Source: an uncultured Verrucomicrobiota bacterium (GTDB lineage Bacteria; Verrucomicrobiota; Verrucomicrobiia; Opitutales; Opitutaceae). From it: a stretch of DNA of 64,000 nt. How positions within the stretch are numbered: position 1 is the stretch's first letter; each line of letters opens with the position of its first letter. The DNA lies in assembly GCA_903898675.1 (NCBI GenBank), contig CAIUGM010000002.1, positions 1-64,000 on the forward strand, in the 5' to 3' direction. Below are positions 39,228 to 48,389 of this stretch, in pieces. The position numbers and the translations under genes were made by a program. Below the pieces are notes generated by a model, which was given only the letters and a program-made list of their open reading frames with translations, was not told the origin of the DNA and searched no databases.

Positions 39228-42128
39228 ATGGGCGTTCATGCCGCGACCGTGGAACCCAAGTGCGAACTCCATCTCGCCCGCGACTGGGATGCCGCCTGGC
39301 GCGAAATCGTGCGCCCCTGGCTGGCGTCGCCACCCGCGCTGCGCCGGGACTATGTGGTCGTGCCGACGCGAGGTCAGGCCCACGCGCTTAAACTCCGCTG
39401 CGTGCGCGAAGGCGTGCCGTTGCTGGGCATCGAGTTCCTGACCCCCGGCCTGGCCCGGCAGAAGTGGGCGGCACTGACTCCGCCGGCCAGACCGGCGCTC
39501 GGCCGCGAGCTGCTGCGGCTCAACCTCTGCGCCCTGATCGAGGAACGGCTGGCTCCGCTGACGCCGGAGGTGCCCGCGTGGGGTTTATGGAAAAGCCTGC
39601 AGAGTGATCCGGAGGGGGCACTGGAGGCGTTCGATGAGCTGATCCAAGCGGGGTTTTCGGCCCGGGATTTCCCCCTCGCGGCACTGCGCGAGATTTTTGG
39701 CGAACTGGAGCACCGCGTGGCAAAATCGGGCTATGATTTTGTCGCCCGCCAGAACATCGCGGCCGCGCTGCGGGAGCATCCGCCGGAACCGCGGCCGGCC
39801 GGCCGGTTGCTGCTCCACGGCTTCACGGTGGAACACTGGAAGGAATTTTTCTCCCTGGCGGCGCTCGCCCGGCAGGCGGCCGATGTCACCGTGCTCCTGC
39901 CCGAGCCGGAGTTCGGGCGGAAGGACGGCGATGAGCGCTGGATCGAGGCGTGGGAAAAAATGCTCGGCGCGCAGGCCGTGCCCCTGGACGCGCCCGAGCC
40001 GGCGCAGTCCGGCGCCCCCGTCGCGCAATTGTGGACCGGCGAAGGCGGCGATGCCGCCCGCGCCACGCTGCTGATCGGGCAGACGCGCGCGGACGAAATG
40101 CAGCTGGTGGCCGCCGAACTTGCGGAGCGGCTGGCGGCCGGGGCGGAGAACATCGCGGTGGTTTTCCCGCGGGCCGATGCCGCGCACCTGCGGCTCGCGC
40201 GGCTGCTGAGCGAGCGCGGCCTGCCGTTCAACGACCTGCTGGCCACGGCCGGCCCGGCGGCGGTGGATGGGCAGCTGCAGCGGGCGCTGCTCGCCTTTTA
40301 CGAACGCGGGGCCCGGCTGGAGGAATTGCTCGCGCTCTGGCCGCTGCTGCACGCGCTGAGTTTCACGACCCTCGCGCCGGGGGAGGCGCGCGACGTGGGG
40401 GAACGCGCTTTCGACGCGCGCCAGACGCATTCATTGGCCGCCCTGCTGCCGGATCTGGCCGCGCGCGACCGGCCGGAGTGGCGGGAGGTTGCGCGCGTGG
40501 CCGCGCTGCTGCTGCCGGCGTGGCCGGACCAGCTGGCCTTGGGCGATGCGCTCGGACGTTTTGCGGCGGTGGGTGCGCATTTCCATTTGCCGGGAGCCGA
40601 GGCGTGGCCGGCGCTCGCCGCTTACGCGCAGCAGGACCGGCGCGAACTGCCCGCGAAGATCGTGTTCGCGGCGCTGGCGTCATTCCTGCCGGAAAAAAGC
40701 CCGGCGGTGGGTGTGCCGGGGCGCGGGCGGTTTGCGCCGATCACGCTCACCACCTGGCGGCGCGCCTCGGCGCTGGCCTGGTCGGACATCATCTTCGCCG
40801 AGAGCAACGCCGGCGTCTGGCCCGCGCGGGTTGACTCGGGCTGCTGGCTGACGGACGAGCAGCGCGAGGAGTTGAACCGGCGGAGCCGTTTCAGCGTCGG
40901 GCTGTTCACCAGCGACAGCCGGGCGTGGGTGGAAAAACAGGGCTATGCCGACCTCGCGCGCAACACCGCCGGTCGCGTGGTTTTCTCTGCGGCGCTTTTC
41001 GACGAGGAGGAGCCGGAACTGAAGCTGGCGCCCAACGCGTGGGTTGAGCGAGTCATGCTGGCGGGCAAAGCCGGGGAGGCGGCAAGGGGAGTGGAGGAAC
41101 AGTTTTCCGGTTTGGCCCGGGAAGTGGCCGTGCCGTTGGCGCCGGCGGAAACGGAGACGGCGCCCTGGTTTGAAATCTGGCGTCGTCGTCGCGATCCGCT
41201 GGCGGTGTTTGACGATTATTTTCTCTGCGGTGATCCGGCGGTTACCCGGCCGACGGAACTGGCGGCGCGGCTGATCGAGCGCGCGGTGCAGGACCCGGCG
41301 GAATTGTGGTTTGAGGGCGTGCTGCGATTGCAGCGGGTCGGTTGGTCGCCGTTGGTGCGGGCGCGGAAGAAGTCCCTCGGCTCGCTGGTGCACCGGGTGC
41401 TGGCGACCGCATTGCGCGGGCGGCCGGTGGAGGGTGCGTTCACGGAGCTGCCCGCGCCGGAGCAGGCAAAGGCCAGGCTGGCGGCCGGGCTCGGTGAATT
41501 GCGCGGGCAGTGGCCGGCGGACCGCTATTGGGATTCGTTTCACGCCGAGCTCGGTGAGATGGCCGCGGTGCTGCTGGATAAAGTCTACCGCTTGCCGGCC
41601 GGCGGCTTTGTCGCGGTCGAAGCCAAGCTTCCGCCCGGCACGGTCATCTCGCTCGGCGCGGAGGGCGGCCCGGTGAAAATCGTGGGGCGGCTGGATCTCG
41701 CCCGCAGCGACCGGCCCGGGTGGGCGGGGGCGGAAGTCGATATCGTGGACTTCAAAACGGGCGCCGATGCGCGGCTGTCGGCCCGCGCGATGGCGCGCGG
41801 AGCTTCGCTGCAGCTCGGGGTTTACCTCGCGGCGGCGAATGCGCTCGGGGTGGCCGGCGGGCGGGTGTGGATGCTGAAGCCCGACGGAGCCAAGGCGGCC
41901 AGCATCGGGATGAGCGAGCTGCCGGAGGCGCTCACGGCGCTCGGCTTGCTCGGCCGGCAGCTCGCCAGCGGGCGTTACGGCGCGTTGACCGCGGACCGGA
42001 CGGATTTCTCGCATGGCTACGAGTGGCCGCTGGCCTGCACGCCGATCCGGCAGGCGGTGTTGCAGAAGAAATTTGCGGCGACGTTTGGCGGCGCAACGGA
42101 CGAAACAGCGGAGACCGCCGATGAATGA
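39228..42128 (+). CDS. AddB-like PD-(D/E)XK nuclease protein (recombination/repair)
   Basis: ATG at 39228 (MGVHAATVEPKCEL) is preferred to 39165, which lies inside the rpsT terminator. The 966-residue product has an inactivated-helicase-like body (YVVVPTRGQAHALKLRCV; ADVTVLLPEPEFGR; SDIIFAESNAGVWP) and a C-terminal RecB-type nuclease (SLGSLVHRVLATALRG; KIVGRLDLARSD; VDIVDFKTGADARL; LQLGVYLAAANALG). This is the AddB arrangement. The iron-sulfur cluster cysteines that flank the nuclease in Bacillus AddB are not visible. Its stop overlaps the start of the AddA-like gene by eight bases, so the two are coupled. Confidence 0.78.
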   Translation: MGVHAATVEPKCELHLARDWDAAWREIVRPWLASPPALRRDYVVVPTRGQAHALKLRCVREGVPLLGIEFLTPGLARQKWAALTPPARPALGRELLRLNLCALIEERLAPLTPEVPAWGLWKSLQSDPEGALEAFDELIQAGFSARDFPLAALREIFGELEHRVAKSGYDFVARQNIAAALREHPPEPRPAGRLLLHGFTVEHWKEFFSLAALARQAADVTVLLPEPEFGRKDGDERWIEAWEKMLGAQAVPLDAPEPAQSGAPVAQLWTGEGGDAARATLLIGQTRADEMQLVAAELAERLAAGAENIAVVFPRADAAHLRLARLLSERGLPFNDLLATAGPAAVDGQLQRALLAFYERGARLEELLALWPLLHALSFTTLAPGEARDVGERAFDARQTHSLAALLPDLAARDRPEWREVARVAALLLPAWPDQLALGDALGRFAAVGAHFHLPGAEAWPALAAYAQQDRRELPAKIVFAALASFLPEKSPAVGVPGRGRFAPITLTTWRRASALAWSDIIFAESNAGVWPARVDSGCWLTDEQREELNRRSRFSVGLFTSDSRAWVEKQGYADLARNTAGRVVFSAALFDEEEPELKLAPNAWVERVMLAGKAGEAARGVEEQFSGLAREVAVPLAPAETETAPWFEIWRRRRDPLAVFDDYFLCGDPAVTRPTELAARLIERAVQDPAELWFEGVLRLQRVGWSPLVRARKKSLGSLVHRVLATALRGRPVEGAFTELPAPEQAKARLAAGLGELRGQWPADRYWDSFHAELGEMAAVLLDKVYRLPAGGFVAVEAKLPPGTVISLGAEGGPVKIVGRLDLARSDRPGWAGAEVDIVDFKTGADARLSARAMARGASLQLGVYLAAANALGVAGGRVWMLKPDGAKAASIGMSELPEALTALGLLGRQLASGRYGALTADRTDFSHGYEWPLACTPIRQAVLQKKFAATFGGATDETAETADE

Positions 42129-45100
42129 GGAGCTGAGTGACCAGCGCGCGCGCAGCCGTTTCCGCGACGAGTGGGTGCGGAATTTTGCCGTGAGCGCGAA
42201 TGCCGGTTCCGGGAAAACGACCGCGATTTCCGAGCGGCTCGCGGCCCTGGCGCTGGCGGAAGGCGGAGCGCAGTTACTGAAAAAGACGGCGGTCGTCACC
42301 TTCACGAAAAAGGCGGCGGCGCAGATCGGCCATCGCGCGCGCGCGGTGCTGATGCGGCGGCTGGCGGCGGCGGGCCGGAGCGATCTCGCGCCGCTCGATC
42401 ACCTGGAGCGCGCCTTTTTCGGGACGATCCACAGTTTCTGTCTGCTCCTGGCGCAGCGTTACGGGCAGGCACTGGGCCTGAACCTCAACCCGGCCGTCAT
42501 CGAGGGCGCCGACATGGAGGAAGCGTTGTGGGAGGAATTTCTTGAGCAGGATCCGATGGAGTTTGCGGCCTTGCCCGCGGCGCAGGTGGACGCGTTTCTG
42601 CGGCATACGCCACTCGACTCGGTCTTCGAGCTCGCGCGCCAGCTTGATCGCGCCACGGCGGAACGGTTGCGGCAAACGCCGGTCAGTGCGCAGCCGCCGG
42701 AACCATCCAAGGCGGCGCTGGCGGCGATCAGGTCGGCCCAAACCAAGGGCCGGGCCGTGGAGGTGTTGAAACAGAACCAGAACCAGGCTGAGCTGTGGCT
42801 GAAGCGTTTCCGCACGGAACGGGGTTATCTGCCGATTCCAAAACCGCAGGGGACGGCGGCTGACATCGAGGCATTGTTTGCGGGTTATTTTGCGCCCGTG
42901 AAGACGTGGCTGGCGGAGGCCGGGGCGGCGCTGGCGGGCGAGTTGGCGCTCAGGTATCGCGCCTGGCGATTTGACCGCGGCGTCCAGACTTATGCTGACC
43001 AGGTGGAAGCGGCGCTCGCGGTGTTGCACGACCCGCCGACGCTCGAGCGGATTCGCGCGGAAGGCTGGCGGATCGTGCTCGATGAGGCGCAGGACACCGA
43101 CCCGCAGCAATTCGCTGTCCTGGTGGAAATCGCACGGCCGCCGGGCGCGCCGCTCGGGACGTGGCCCACCGGTGGTGGACCCGGGCCGCGCGCGGGGCAT
43201 TTCTGCCTGGTGGGCGACGGGCAGCAATCGATCTACAGTTCGCGCGCGGACGTGCGCAATTTCCAGAAACACCTGGCGGCCTTCGCCCGCGAAGACGGCG
43301 GGGAGCAGCTAAAGTTTGGTGTGACCTTCCGTGCGCCGCACGCGGCGATCGCGCTGCTGAACGAAACGCTTCCGCCGGCTTTCGGGCCGGGCCGGGGGCA
43401 CAATTGCGGATTGCCGCCTTCCCCGGGGGCGCCGGTACCCCGCCTGCAGGTTGATTATGAGCCATTGGTCGCGGGTCCGCGCAACGAACCGGGGGCGGTC
43501 GCGGTGCTGCCGGTGCAACCCGCGGCGCCCAAGACCAAGGTGGAGGCCCGGCTGGCCGGCGAGGTGAGGCAGATCGCAGCCTGGCTGCGGGCGCACGGAC
43601 CGGCGGGAGTGGGCGCGCGGCATTGGGGCGAGGTGTGCGTGCTTGCGCCCCGCAACGAATGGCTGGTCACGGCCCGCAAGGAGCTCGAGGCCGCCGGGCT
43701 GAAGACCGCGCTGCAGATGCGGAAAAACCGCAACGGGGACAACCCCGCCTACGCCTGGGTCACGGGTCTGTTGGCCGCCGTTTGCGCCCCGGAGAACACC
43801 TTTGAGTGGGTTGGCGTGCTGCGGGAGGTTTTTGCCGTGAGCGACGCGCAGATCGCAGCCGAGTTGGGGGTGGACCGCCGGTTCAATTGGGATGAGCCCG
43901 ACCGCCACGCAGAACCGTTGCGCACCGCACTGACAGTGCTGAAGCCTTTCGTGGAACGGGTGGAAGCGGAGGGCGAGCCGCTGGAGCGGTTTGCTGACGA
44001 CCTGGTGCGGGCGGCCAAGCTGACGGAAAAGGCGCGCCGGGTGGACCCAAGCGGCGCGTTGAACGGTGAGCTTGAGCGGCTCCTGGCGCAGGCGGCGGAA
44101 CTCGGTTTGGAGGGCGCAAGCCCGCGGGTCTGGCTGGGTGGGTTGCTCGCGGGTTTGGCCAGCGGCCGGCCGGCGGGCAAACCCAGCAACCATGCAATCA
44201 ACCTGCTCACCTCGTATTCCGCGAAGGGCTTGGAGTGGCCGGTGGTGATTCCAGTCGGGCTTTGGCGCGAAATCGGGAAGCGGGAGGAAATCGGCCTGCG
44301 CCTATTGTCGGATGAAGCGGGGACGGCGAAAGTCTTTTTCGACAGTGCCAGCCTGCCGGAAGCAGCCAGGGAATCGCGCGAGCGCGAGCGGCGCCGGGAA
44401 CTGGTCCGGCTGCTTTATGTAACCCTGACGCGGGCGCGCCGGGTGCTGGTCCTGCCAGCGGGTGAGCCAGCAGCCGAGGGGAGTTTTCTTGATTTGTGGG
44501 GTGCGGATCTGAGCGGGATACCCGGGATAGCGCAGGTAAAATTTGAAATACCACCGGAAAGCCAGGAGGCGGCGGAAGGGCCCGTGGTGGTTGTGCCGGT
44601 GCCGCCGGCGTCTCGGGTGGATTTTCCGCAACGCCTGCTTCCCCACCAACTGGCGCACCAACCCGATGTGGTGCGTACCGTCAGGCATGAATCTGAACTG
44701 GACGAGCCGGCGCCGGCCGGGCGGGAGGATCCGATCGACTATGGGGTGTGGTGGCATGAAACCATGGAGTTCATGCCCTGGAGCGGATCTGAGCGGGAAC
44801 GAGAGACCTGCTTGGAAAAGGCCTTGGTGGTTGCCGGCCAAAAAGGGTTTGCCGAGCGTGCGACACGTGAGTTCGCGTTACTGCGGCGCGGGGACTTGTG
44901 GCCGGAGTTGGCTTCCGGGCGCTGGAGCATTTTCGCCGAATTAAGTGTGGTTGCCCCTCTTGGCGCCCGCGGCTGGGTTGACGGGGTAATTGATTTGGTG
45001 GCGCAGGACGCAGTAGCCGGCGAACTGCTGGTGATCGATTGGAAGACCAACCGCCGCCGGCAAGGCGAATCCGATGCCGGTCTACTGGAGCGACTGCTGG

Positions 45101-45216
45101 TCGAATATAGGGCTCAATTGGAGGCTTATGGTGCCTGTTTGGCGCAGTTCTATCCGCAGCAACGGGTTCGGCTGGGTCTATATGCAAGCGGGGCCGGGCA
45201 GTGGCGGTGCCTTTGA
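42121..45216 (+). CDS. AddA-like UvrD/Rep-family helicase-nuclease
   Basis: ATG at 42121 overlaps the AddB-like stop; 1,031 residues. Superfamily 1A helicase motifs are present: [16 protein letters not shown] (Walker A), [18 protein letters not shown] (Ia), [14 protein letters not shown] (Walker B), [15 protein letters not shown] (III), [15 protein letters not shown] (V) and [13 protein letters not shown] (VI). A C-terminal RecB-type nuclease has [29 protein letters not shown] and [10 protein letters not shown], all needed ligands present. With its partner it should resect double-strand breaks for RecA-dependent repair and degrade foreign linear DNA. Confidence 0.85.
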   Translation: MNEELSDQRARSRFRDEWVRNFAVSANAGSGKTTAISERLAALALAEGGAQLLKKTAVVTFTKKAAAQIGHRARAVLMRRLAAAGRSDLAPLDHLERAFFGTIHSFCLLLAQRYGQALGLNLNPAVIEGADMEEALWEEFLEQDPMEFAALPAAQVDAFLRHTPLDSVFELARQLDRATAERLRQTPVSAQPPEPSKAALAAIRSAQTKGRAVEVLKQNQNQAELWLKRFRTERGYLPIPKPQGTAADIEALFAGYFAPVKTWLAEAGAALAGELALRYRAWRFDRGVQTYADQVEAALAVLHDPPTLERIRAEGWRIVLDEAQDTDPQQFAVLVEIARPPGAPLGTWPTGGGPGPRAGHFCLVGDGQQSIYSSRADVRNFQKHLAAFAREDGGEQLKFGVTFRAPHAAIALLNETLPPAFGPGRGHNCGLPPSPGAPVPRLQVDYEPLVAGPRNEPGAVAVLPVQPAAPKTKVEARLAGEVRQIAAWLRAHGPAGVGARHWGEVCVLAPRNEWLVTARKELEAAGLKTALQMRKNRNGDNPAYAWVTGLLAAVCAPENTFEWVGVLREVFAVSDAQIAAELGVDRRFNWDEPDRHAEPLRTALTVLKPFVERVEAEGEPLERFADDLVRAAKLTEKARRVDPSGALNGELERLLAQAAELGLEGASPRVWLGGLLAGLASGRPAGKPSNHAINLLTSYSAKGLEWPVVIPVGLWREIGKREEIGLRLLSDEAGTAKVFFDSASLPEAARESRERERRRELVRLLYVTLTRARRVLVLPAGEPAAEGSFLDLWGADLSGIPGIAQVKFEIPPESQEAAEGPVVVVPVPPASRVDFPQRLLPHQLAHQPDVVRTVRHESELDEPAPAGREDPIDYGVWWHETMEFMPWSGSERERETCLEKALVVAGQKGFAERATREFALLRRGDLWPELASGRWSIFAELSVVAPLGARGWVDGVIDLVAQDAVAGELLVIDWKTNRRRQGESDAGLLERLLVEYRAQLEAYGACLAQFYPQQRVRLGLYASGAGQWRCL

Positions 45217-45299
45217 AAGAGGCCGACGTCCGAGGGAAAATGCTTTACAGCTTTATAGGGAAACCGCACGTTTTGCCGCTAAACCTTTCATCCACACCT

Positions 45300-45401
45300 A
45301 TGGGCAACCTGAAAAAGAAACGACGTCTGAAGATGTCGAAACACAAACGCCGCAAGCGCCTCAAAGCGAATCGTCACAAGAAGCGTACTTGGCAGAAGTA
45401 G
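45300..45401 (+). CDS. 33-residue bS22/AURKAIP1-COX24-like ribosomal protein
   Basis: A longer frame starts at 45201, but the ATG at 45300 begins the conserved block [20 protein letters not shown], followed by [13 protein letters not shown]. It aligns by eye with mycobacterial bS22 and the C-terminus of mitochondrial mS38 (AURKAIP1/COX24 domain: M-G-x-x-K-K-R-R-x-K-M-x-K-H/K-K). In known cases the peptide binds helix 44 near the decoding site of the small ribosomal subunit. It is very basic. It lies 83 bases after the AddA-like gene and before a strong terminator. Confidence 0.8.
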   Translation: MGNLKKKRRLKMSKHKRRKRLKANRHKKRTWQK

Positions 45402-45433
45402 TCCGCCGATAAATTTCGCGGAAATTTTTGATT

Positions 45434-45465
45434 AACCCGCCACCCTTTGGTGGCGGGTTTTTTTG
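45434..45465 (+). terminator. Strong Rho-independent terminator
   Basis: AACCCGCCACC (45434-45444), loop CTTT, GGTGGCGGGTT (45449-45459) followed by a run of Ts. It ends the unit of the bS22-like gene. Confidence 0.85.
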
Positions 45466-45554
45466 TCGTACTTGGGTGCCGTTGTGCATGATGTAAAACA
45501 TTAGGGAAACTGCTACGTACTGATGGAGTAGTAATGGTTCTCGTCTTGTCAGAC

Positions 45555-45571
45555 ATAGGGGAACCCCCTAT
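45555..45571. promoter_or_regulatory. Palindrome upstream of the pilus/secretin operon
   Basis: ATAGGGG-AAC-CCCCTAT, 7-base arms with a 3-base spacer, about 110 bases before the first gene of the operon in an otherwise empty 216-base leader. It could be an operator. No regulator is known. Confidence 0.35.
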
Positions 45572-45681
45572 CCAAACTGTCCCGCAAACGATTTTTACTT
45601 GGACTTTTGCATGGTTTTAGCTGGGACCTGCCGGTCGCAGATTAATCATCGAACCCCAAGTTACCACACACTTAGCTCAGC

Positions 45682-46725
45682 ATGTTTTTCGCGACCAAAT
45701 CGAAAGGTTTTTGTGTCGAGATCGGCGAACACACCACGCTGTTGGCTCGGCTTGCCCAAGCCGAGGCTTCCGTTGTCGTGGAAGAACTCAAGGAGTTGTC
45801 CTCCAGCGATCCGGCGGCGCTTTCCGAGTGGGTAAGGACCACGGAAGGAAAGGGTGCCACGGGTTACGCACATGCCACTTGCGGGGTCTATCCGGTCAAG
45901 CGATTGGTTCGCCGCCAGACTTTGGACCTGAAGCGTGTTAAGGACCCCGCGTACTTCAACGAAATCTACACCCAGCAATTTCGGATCGAACCCGATAAGT
46001 ACACCATCAAGGCGCTTAACTTCAACGATGGCACGGACTACGATCCGGCCGCCAAGGTGGCGCAGAAAGAGGTTCTGTTTTGTGGCGTAGCCGGCGACGA
46101 GGTGATCGCGACCCAGGATAAATTGCTGGAGCACGGCATTTATCCCGAGCGGCTTGAACTTGGTACGCTCGCCACCCTCGGTGGCATGATAAACTACCTC
46201 AAATTCAAGGAAAGCCGGTCGCCCCTGCTGATTCTGGAGATGGGCGATGAGGTCACGCAAAGTTTCATTATCAGTGCCGACGGAGTCGATATTTCACGCC
46301 CAATTCAGAGTGGCGTGGCGGCGATGATTCCCGTTGTACAGAAAGAACTTGGCCTGAAGGACGAGGAGTCTGCGCGGAAGCTCTTTTACTCGAATACCTT
46401 CGATTTCACCAGCATGGGCGGGGCACTCGTGAAGAAACTGCTGAAGGACTTGCAGTCCTCCATCGGCTTTTATGAGGTCCAGACCGGACAGTCCATCGGC
46501 AACGTGTTGTGCACGCAATTGCCGGCCAACCTTGGCTGGCTCGGCAACACCATTGCCGGATCTTTGGGGGTTTCGCAGTTGAAAATTGATATGATGCCGT
46601 GGCTTGAGTCACTTAACATCAGGCTTGCCGACGGTGCCGCCCCGAATCCGCCGGACGAGCGTTGGGTCGGACTATTCTCCTTAATTGCCTCTTTCGAAAA
46701 TGCTGTCCCTGACAAAAAAAAGTGA
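45682..46725 (+). CDS. PilM-like (actin-fold) pilus assembly protein
   Basis: The 347-residue product lacks a signal peptide or TM segment. It shows the actin/FtsA-like ATPase pattern of PilM and the cytoplasmic part of GspL: GFCVEIGEHTTLLARLAQAE at the start, LLILEMGDEVTQSFIISADG (phosphate-2-like) and IGFYEVQTGQS near the end. It is the first gene of a five-gene unit whose other members resemble PilN, PilO, PilP and a secretin. The order matches type IV pilus and type II secretion loci. Akkermansia Amuc_1101 is annotated as a similar FtsA-like protein in an equivalent cluster; that correspondence is inferred. Confidence 0.72.
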   Translation: MFFATKSKGFCVEIGEHTTLLARLAQAEASVVVEELKELSSSDPAALSEWVRTTEGKGATGYAHATCGVYPVKRLVRRQTLDLKRVKDPAYFNEIYTQQFRIEPDKYTIKALNFNDGTDYDPAAKVAQKEVLFCGVAGDEVIATQDKLLEHGIYPERLELGTLATLGGMINYLKFKESRSPLLILEMGDEVTQSFIISADGVDISRPIQSGVAAMIPVVQKELGLKDEESARKLFYSNTFDFTSMGGALVKKLLKDLQSSIGFYEVQTGQSIGNVLCTQLPANLGWLGNTIAGSLGVSQLKIDMMPWLESLNIRLADGAAPNPPDERWVGLFSLIASFENAVPDKKK

Positions 46726-47326
46726 GACGCAGCCGGTTGCCGCGCAACTCTGGCACACGAACTTCCGCAACTTTGAACGGTTGCCGGATACGAAGGTCGT
46801 GCGCACGAATTTCTTCATCATCACGGTGGCGGTTGCGGTTACGCTCGGTCTCCTGCTTTGGCTCGGGTATCGCGAATACCACATCTTCAGTCTCGCTGAA
46901 CAGATCGCTCAGGCCCAAAAAGTAATCGACGGTAATGCGAAGCAGAACAAAGAGGCGCTGCGACTTTCCAAGGTCTTCTCGGATGAGCAGAGAAAATTCA
47001 ACGAGTCGCAGGCTTTTGTCAGCACGCCGATCACGCCCCTCGAGTTCCTCGTGCTCCTCGCGCGTACTTTGCCCAAGGAAGTCTCGGTCGAGTCCCTCGA
47101 TGTCCGGATGGCGACAGCCGGCGGGCCAACCTTCGTGCTCAAGGGCCTGATGGCCGGCACACCGGACCAGGCGAGCGGCTTGGCTTCCAGTTACGTCGAC
47201 ATGCTGCTGCACGATTCAAATTGGAACAAGATCTTCGACCAGATCACGCTGACGAGCCTGACCCGTGATGCCCGCAGCGGCTTCCTTTCGTTCGAGATAA
47301 ACTTCAAGGTAAAGGGGAGAAAATAA
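46700..47326 (+). CDS. PilN-like bitopic inner-membrane protein
   Basis: ATG at 46700 (MLSLTKKSETQPVA) is preferred to the TTG at 46685; 208 residues, overlapping the PilM-like end by 26 bases. A cytoplasmic N-terminus is followed by one TM helix (FFIITVAVAVTLGLLLWLGY), a coiled coil (about residues 65-110) and a compact alpha/beta domain (LLARTLPKEVSVESLDV; then FLSFEINFKVKG). This is the PilN/GspL-C layout, which binds PilM through the N-terminus and PilO through the periplasmic part. Sequence identity to known PilN is low, so the call rests on topology and position. Confidence 0.65.
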   Translation: MLSLTKKSETQPVAAQLWHTNFRNFERLPDTKVVRTNFFIITVAVAVTLGLLLWLGYREYHIFSLAEQIAQAQKVIDGNAKQNKEALRLSKVFSDEQRKFNESQAFVSTPITPLEFLVLLARTLPKEVSVESLDVRMATAGGPTFVLKGLMAGTPDQASGLASSYVDMLLHDSNWNKIFDQITLTSLTRDARSGFLSFEINFKVKGRK

Positions 47327-47327
47327 G

Positions 47328-47864
47328 ATGAATGCCGCCAGCATTATCGCGATCGTCAAGAAACAGCCCGTTGGCTTTATCTGCGGGGCTCTCTCCTTGG
47401 TTTGTGCCGTCCTGCTTTACCTCAGAAGCGACAAGATCGAGGAATATCAGGCCGAGTACGATACCAAGTCGGCGGAAGCGGCCAAGATATTGACCAATGT
47501 CCGTAACGCCAAGGATCTGCCCGAGCAGGTTGCTGAAATCCAGGTGTTGGCCAAGGAACTGGACAGCCGGTTGGTGCGTGCGGGACAGCTGGCCATCAAC
47601 CTGCAGTATTTTTATAAACTTGAAGCCGAAAATGAAGTGAAGCTGGTCGATATTCGGCAGAATAATCCATCCGGCCCGAAGGGGTCGTTTGTCTACGTCC
47701 CTTACAACCTGGGGGTGCAGGGTAACTTCAAGCAGCTGATGGCTTTTCTGGCGCACCTTGAAAACGGCCGGCATTTCTGCCGCTTCAGTTCCGCCACATT
47801 TACCAAAACCGGCGGCGAGGCGATGACCCTGACCCTCGTGATCGAACTTCTTGGCACCTCATGA
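47328..47864 (+). CDS. PilO-like bitopic inner-membrane protein
   Basis: The 178-residue product begins two bases after the PilN-like stop with a GGGGAGA Shine-Dalgarno-like string upstream. One TM helix (PVGFICGALSLVCAVLLYL) precedes a coiled coil and a ferredoxin-like periplasmic domain (YNLGVQGNFKQLMAFLAHLE, the PilO-type strand-helix pattern, and MTLTLVIELLGTS). PilO partners PilN to align the inner-membrane platform with the secretin. Akkermansia Amuc_1100 was reported to resemble this fold; whether this gene or its neighbour is its counterpart is not settled here. Confidence 0.68.
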   Translation: MNAASIIAIVKKQPVGFICGALSLVCAVLLYLRSDKIEEYQAEYDTKSAEAAKILTNVRNAKDLPEQVAEIQVLAKELDSRLVRAGQLAINLQYFYKLEAENEVKLVDIRQNNPSGPKGSFVYVPYNLGVQGNFKQLMAFLAHLENGRHFCRFSSATFTKTGGEAMTLTLVIELLGTS

Positions 47865-48379
47865 AAACCGAGCGCCATCTTATTTTGAATTTCACGCGCC
47901 TGCTCTTCGTGTGCAGCCTTGCGCTCAGCCGATTGGGTGCAGCTGAGGTCAGTGATATCATGACCCCGCCAAATCGGCAGGAAGCGGTTGATCAGGCCAA
48001 AAAGTTACTGGCACAGCGCGAAGCGGCGGCCATCGCCGTCGATCCGTTTCATCCCGAGGCTTTCGCCGACGTGGCGGCCGCCACCGGCCATGTTCCCGGC
48101 TCGGCGGCGGCGACCGGACCTGAGACACCTGCGGCCCGGCAAGGTCCGCGCAATGGGCGTGAACTGCTGGAGGCGATCGCTGGTGGCCTCAAACCCAGCG
48201 GAAATTTTGTTATCAACGGCCAGCAGACTCTGCTGTTCGGTCAAAAGAGGGTCAAAGCCGGCGGTCTTCTGACAATAACCTTTGAAGGAAATGAATATAC
48301 TTTAGAAGTCACTGCGATCCAACGCACGAATTTTACCCTCCGGTTGAACCGAGAGGAATTTACCAGGCCGATCAAATAA
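47861..48379 (+). CDS. Pilus-operon periplasmic protein (PilP-like position)
   Basis: The 172-residue product overlaps the PilO-like stop by four bases (ATGA). It has an N-terminal hydrophobic signal (FTRLLFVCSLALSRLGAAEV), a Pro/Ala-rich middle and a C-terminal small beta domain (NFVINGQQTLLFGQKRVKAG; YTLEVTAIQRTNFTLRLN). The last part looks like the homology-region/PilP-type beta sandwich that contacts the secretin. No lipobox Cys follows the signal. Function is inferred from location between the PilO-like and secretin genes. Confidence 0.55.
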   Translation: MKTERHLILNFTRLLFVCSLALSRLGAAEVSDIMTPPNRQEAVDQAKKLLAQREAAAIAVDPFHPEAFADVAAATGHVPGSAAATGPETPAARQGPRNGRELLEAIAGGLKPSGNFVINGQQTLLFGQKRVKAGGLLTITFEGNEYTLEVTAIQRTNFTLRLNREEFTRPIK

Positions 48380-48389
48380 GGAACGAACT

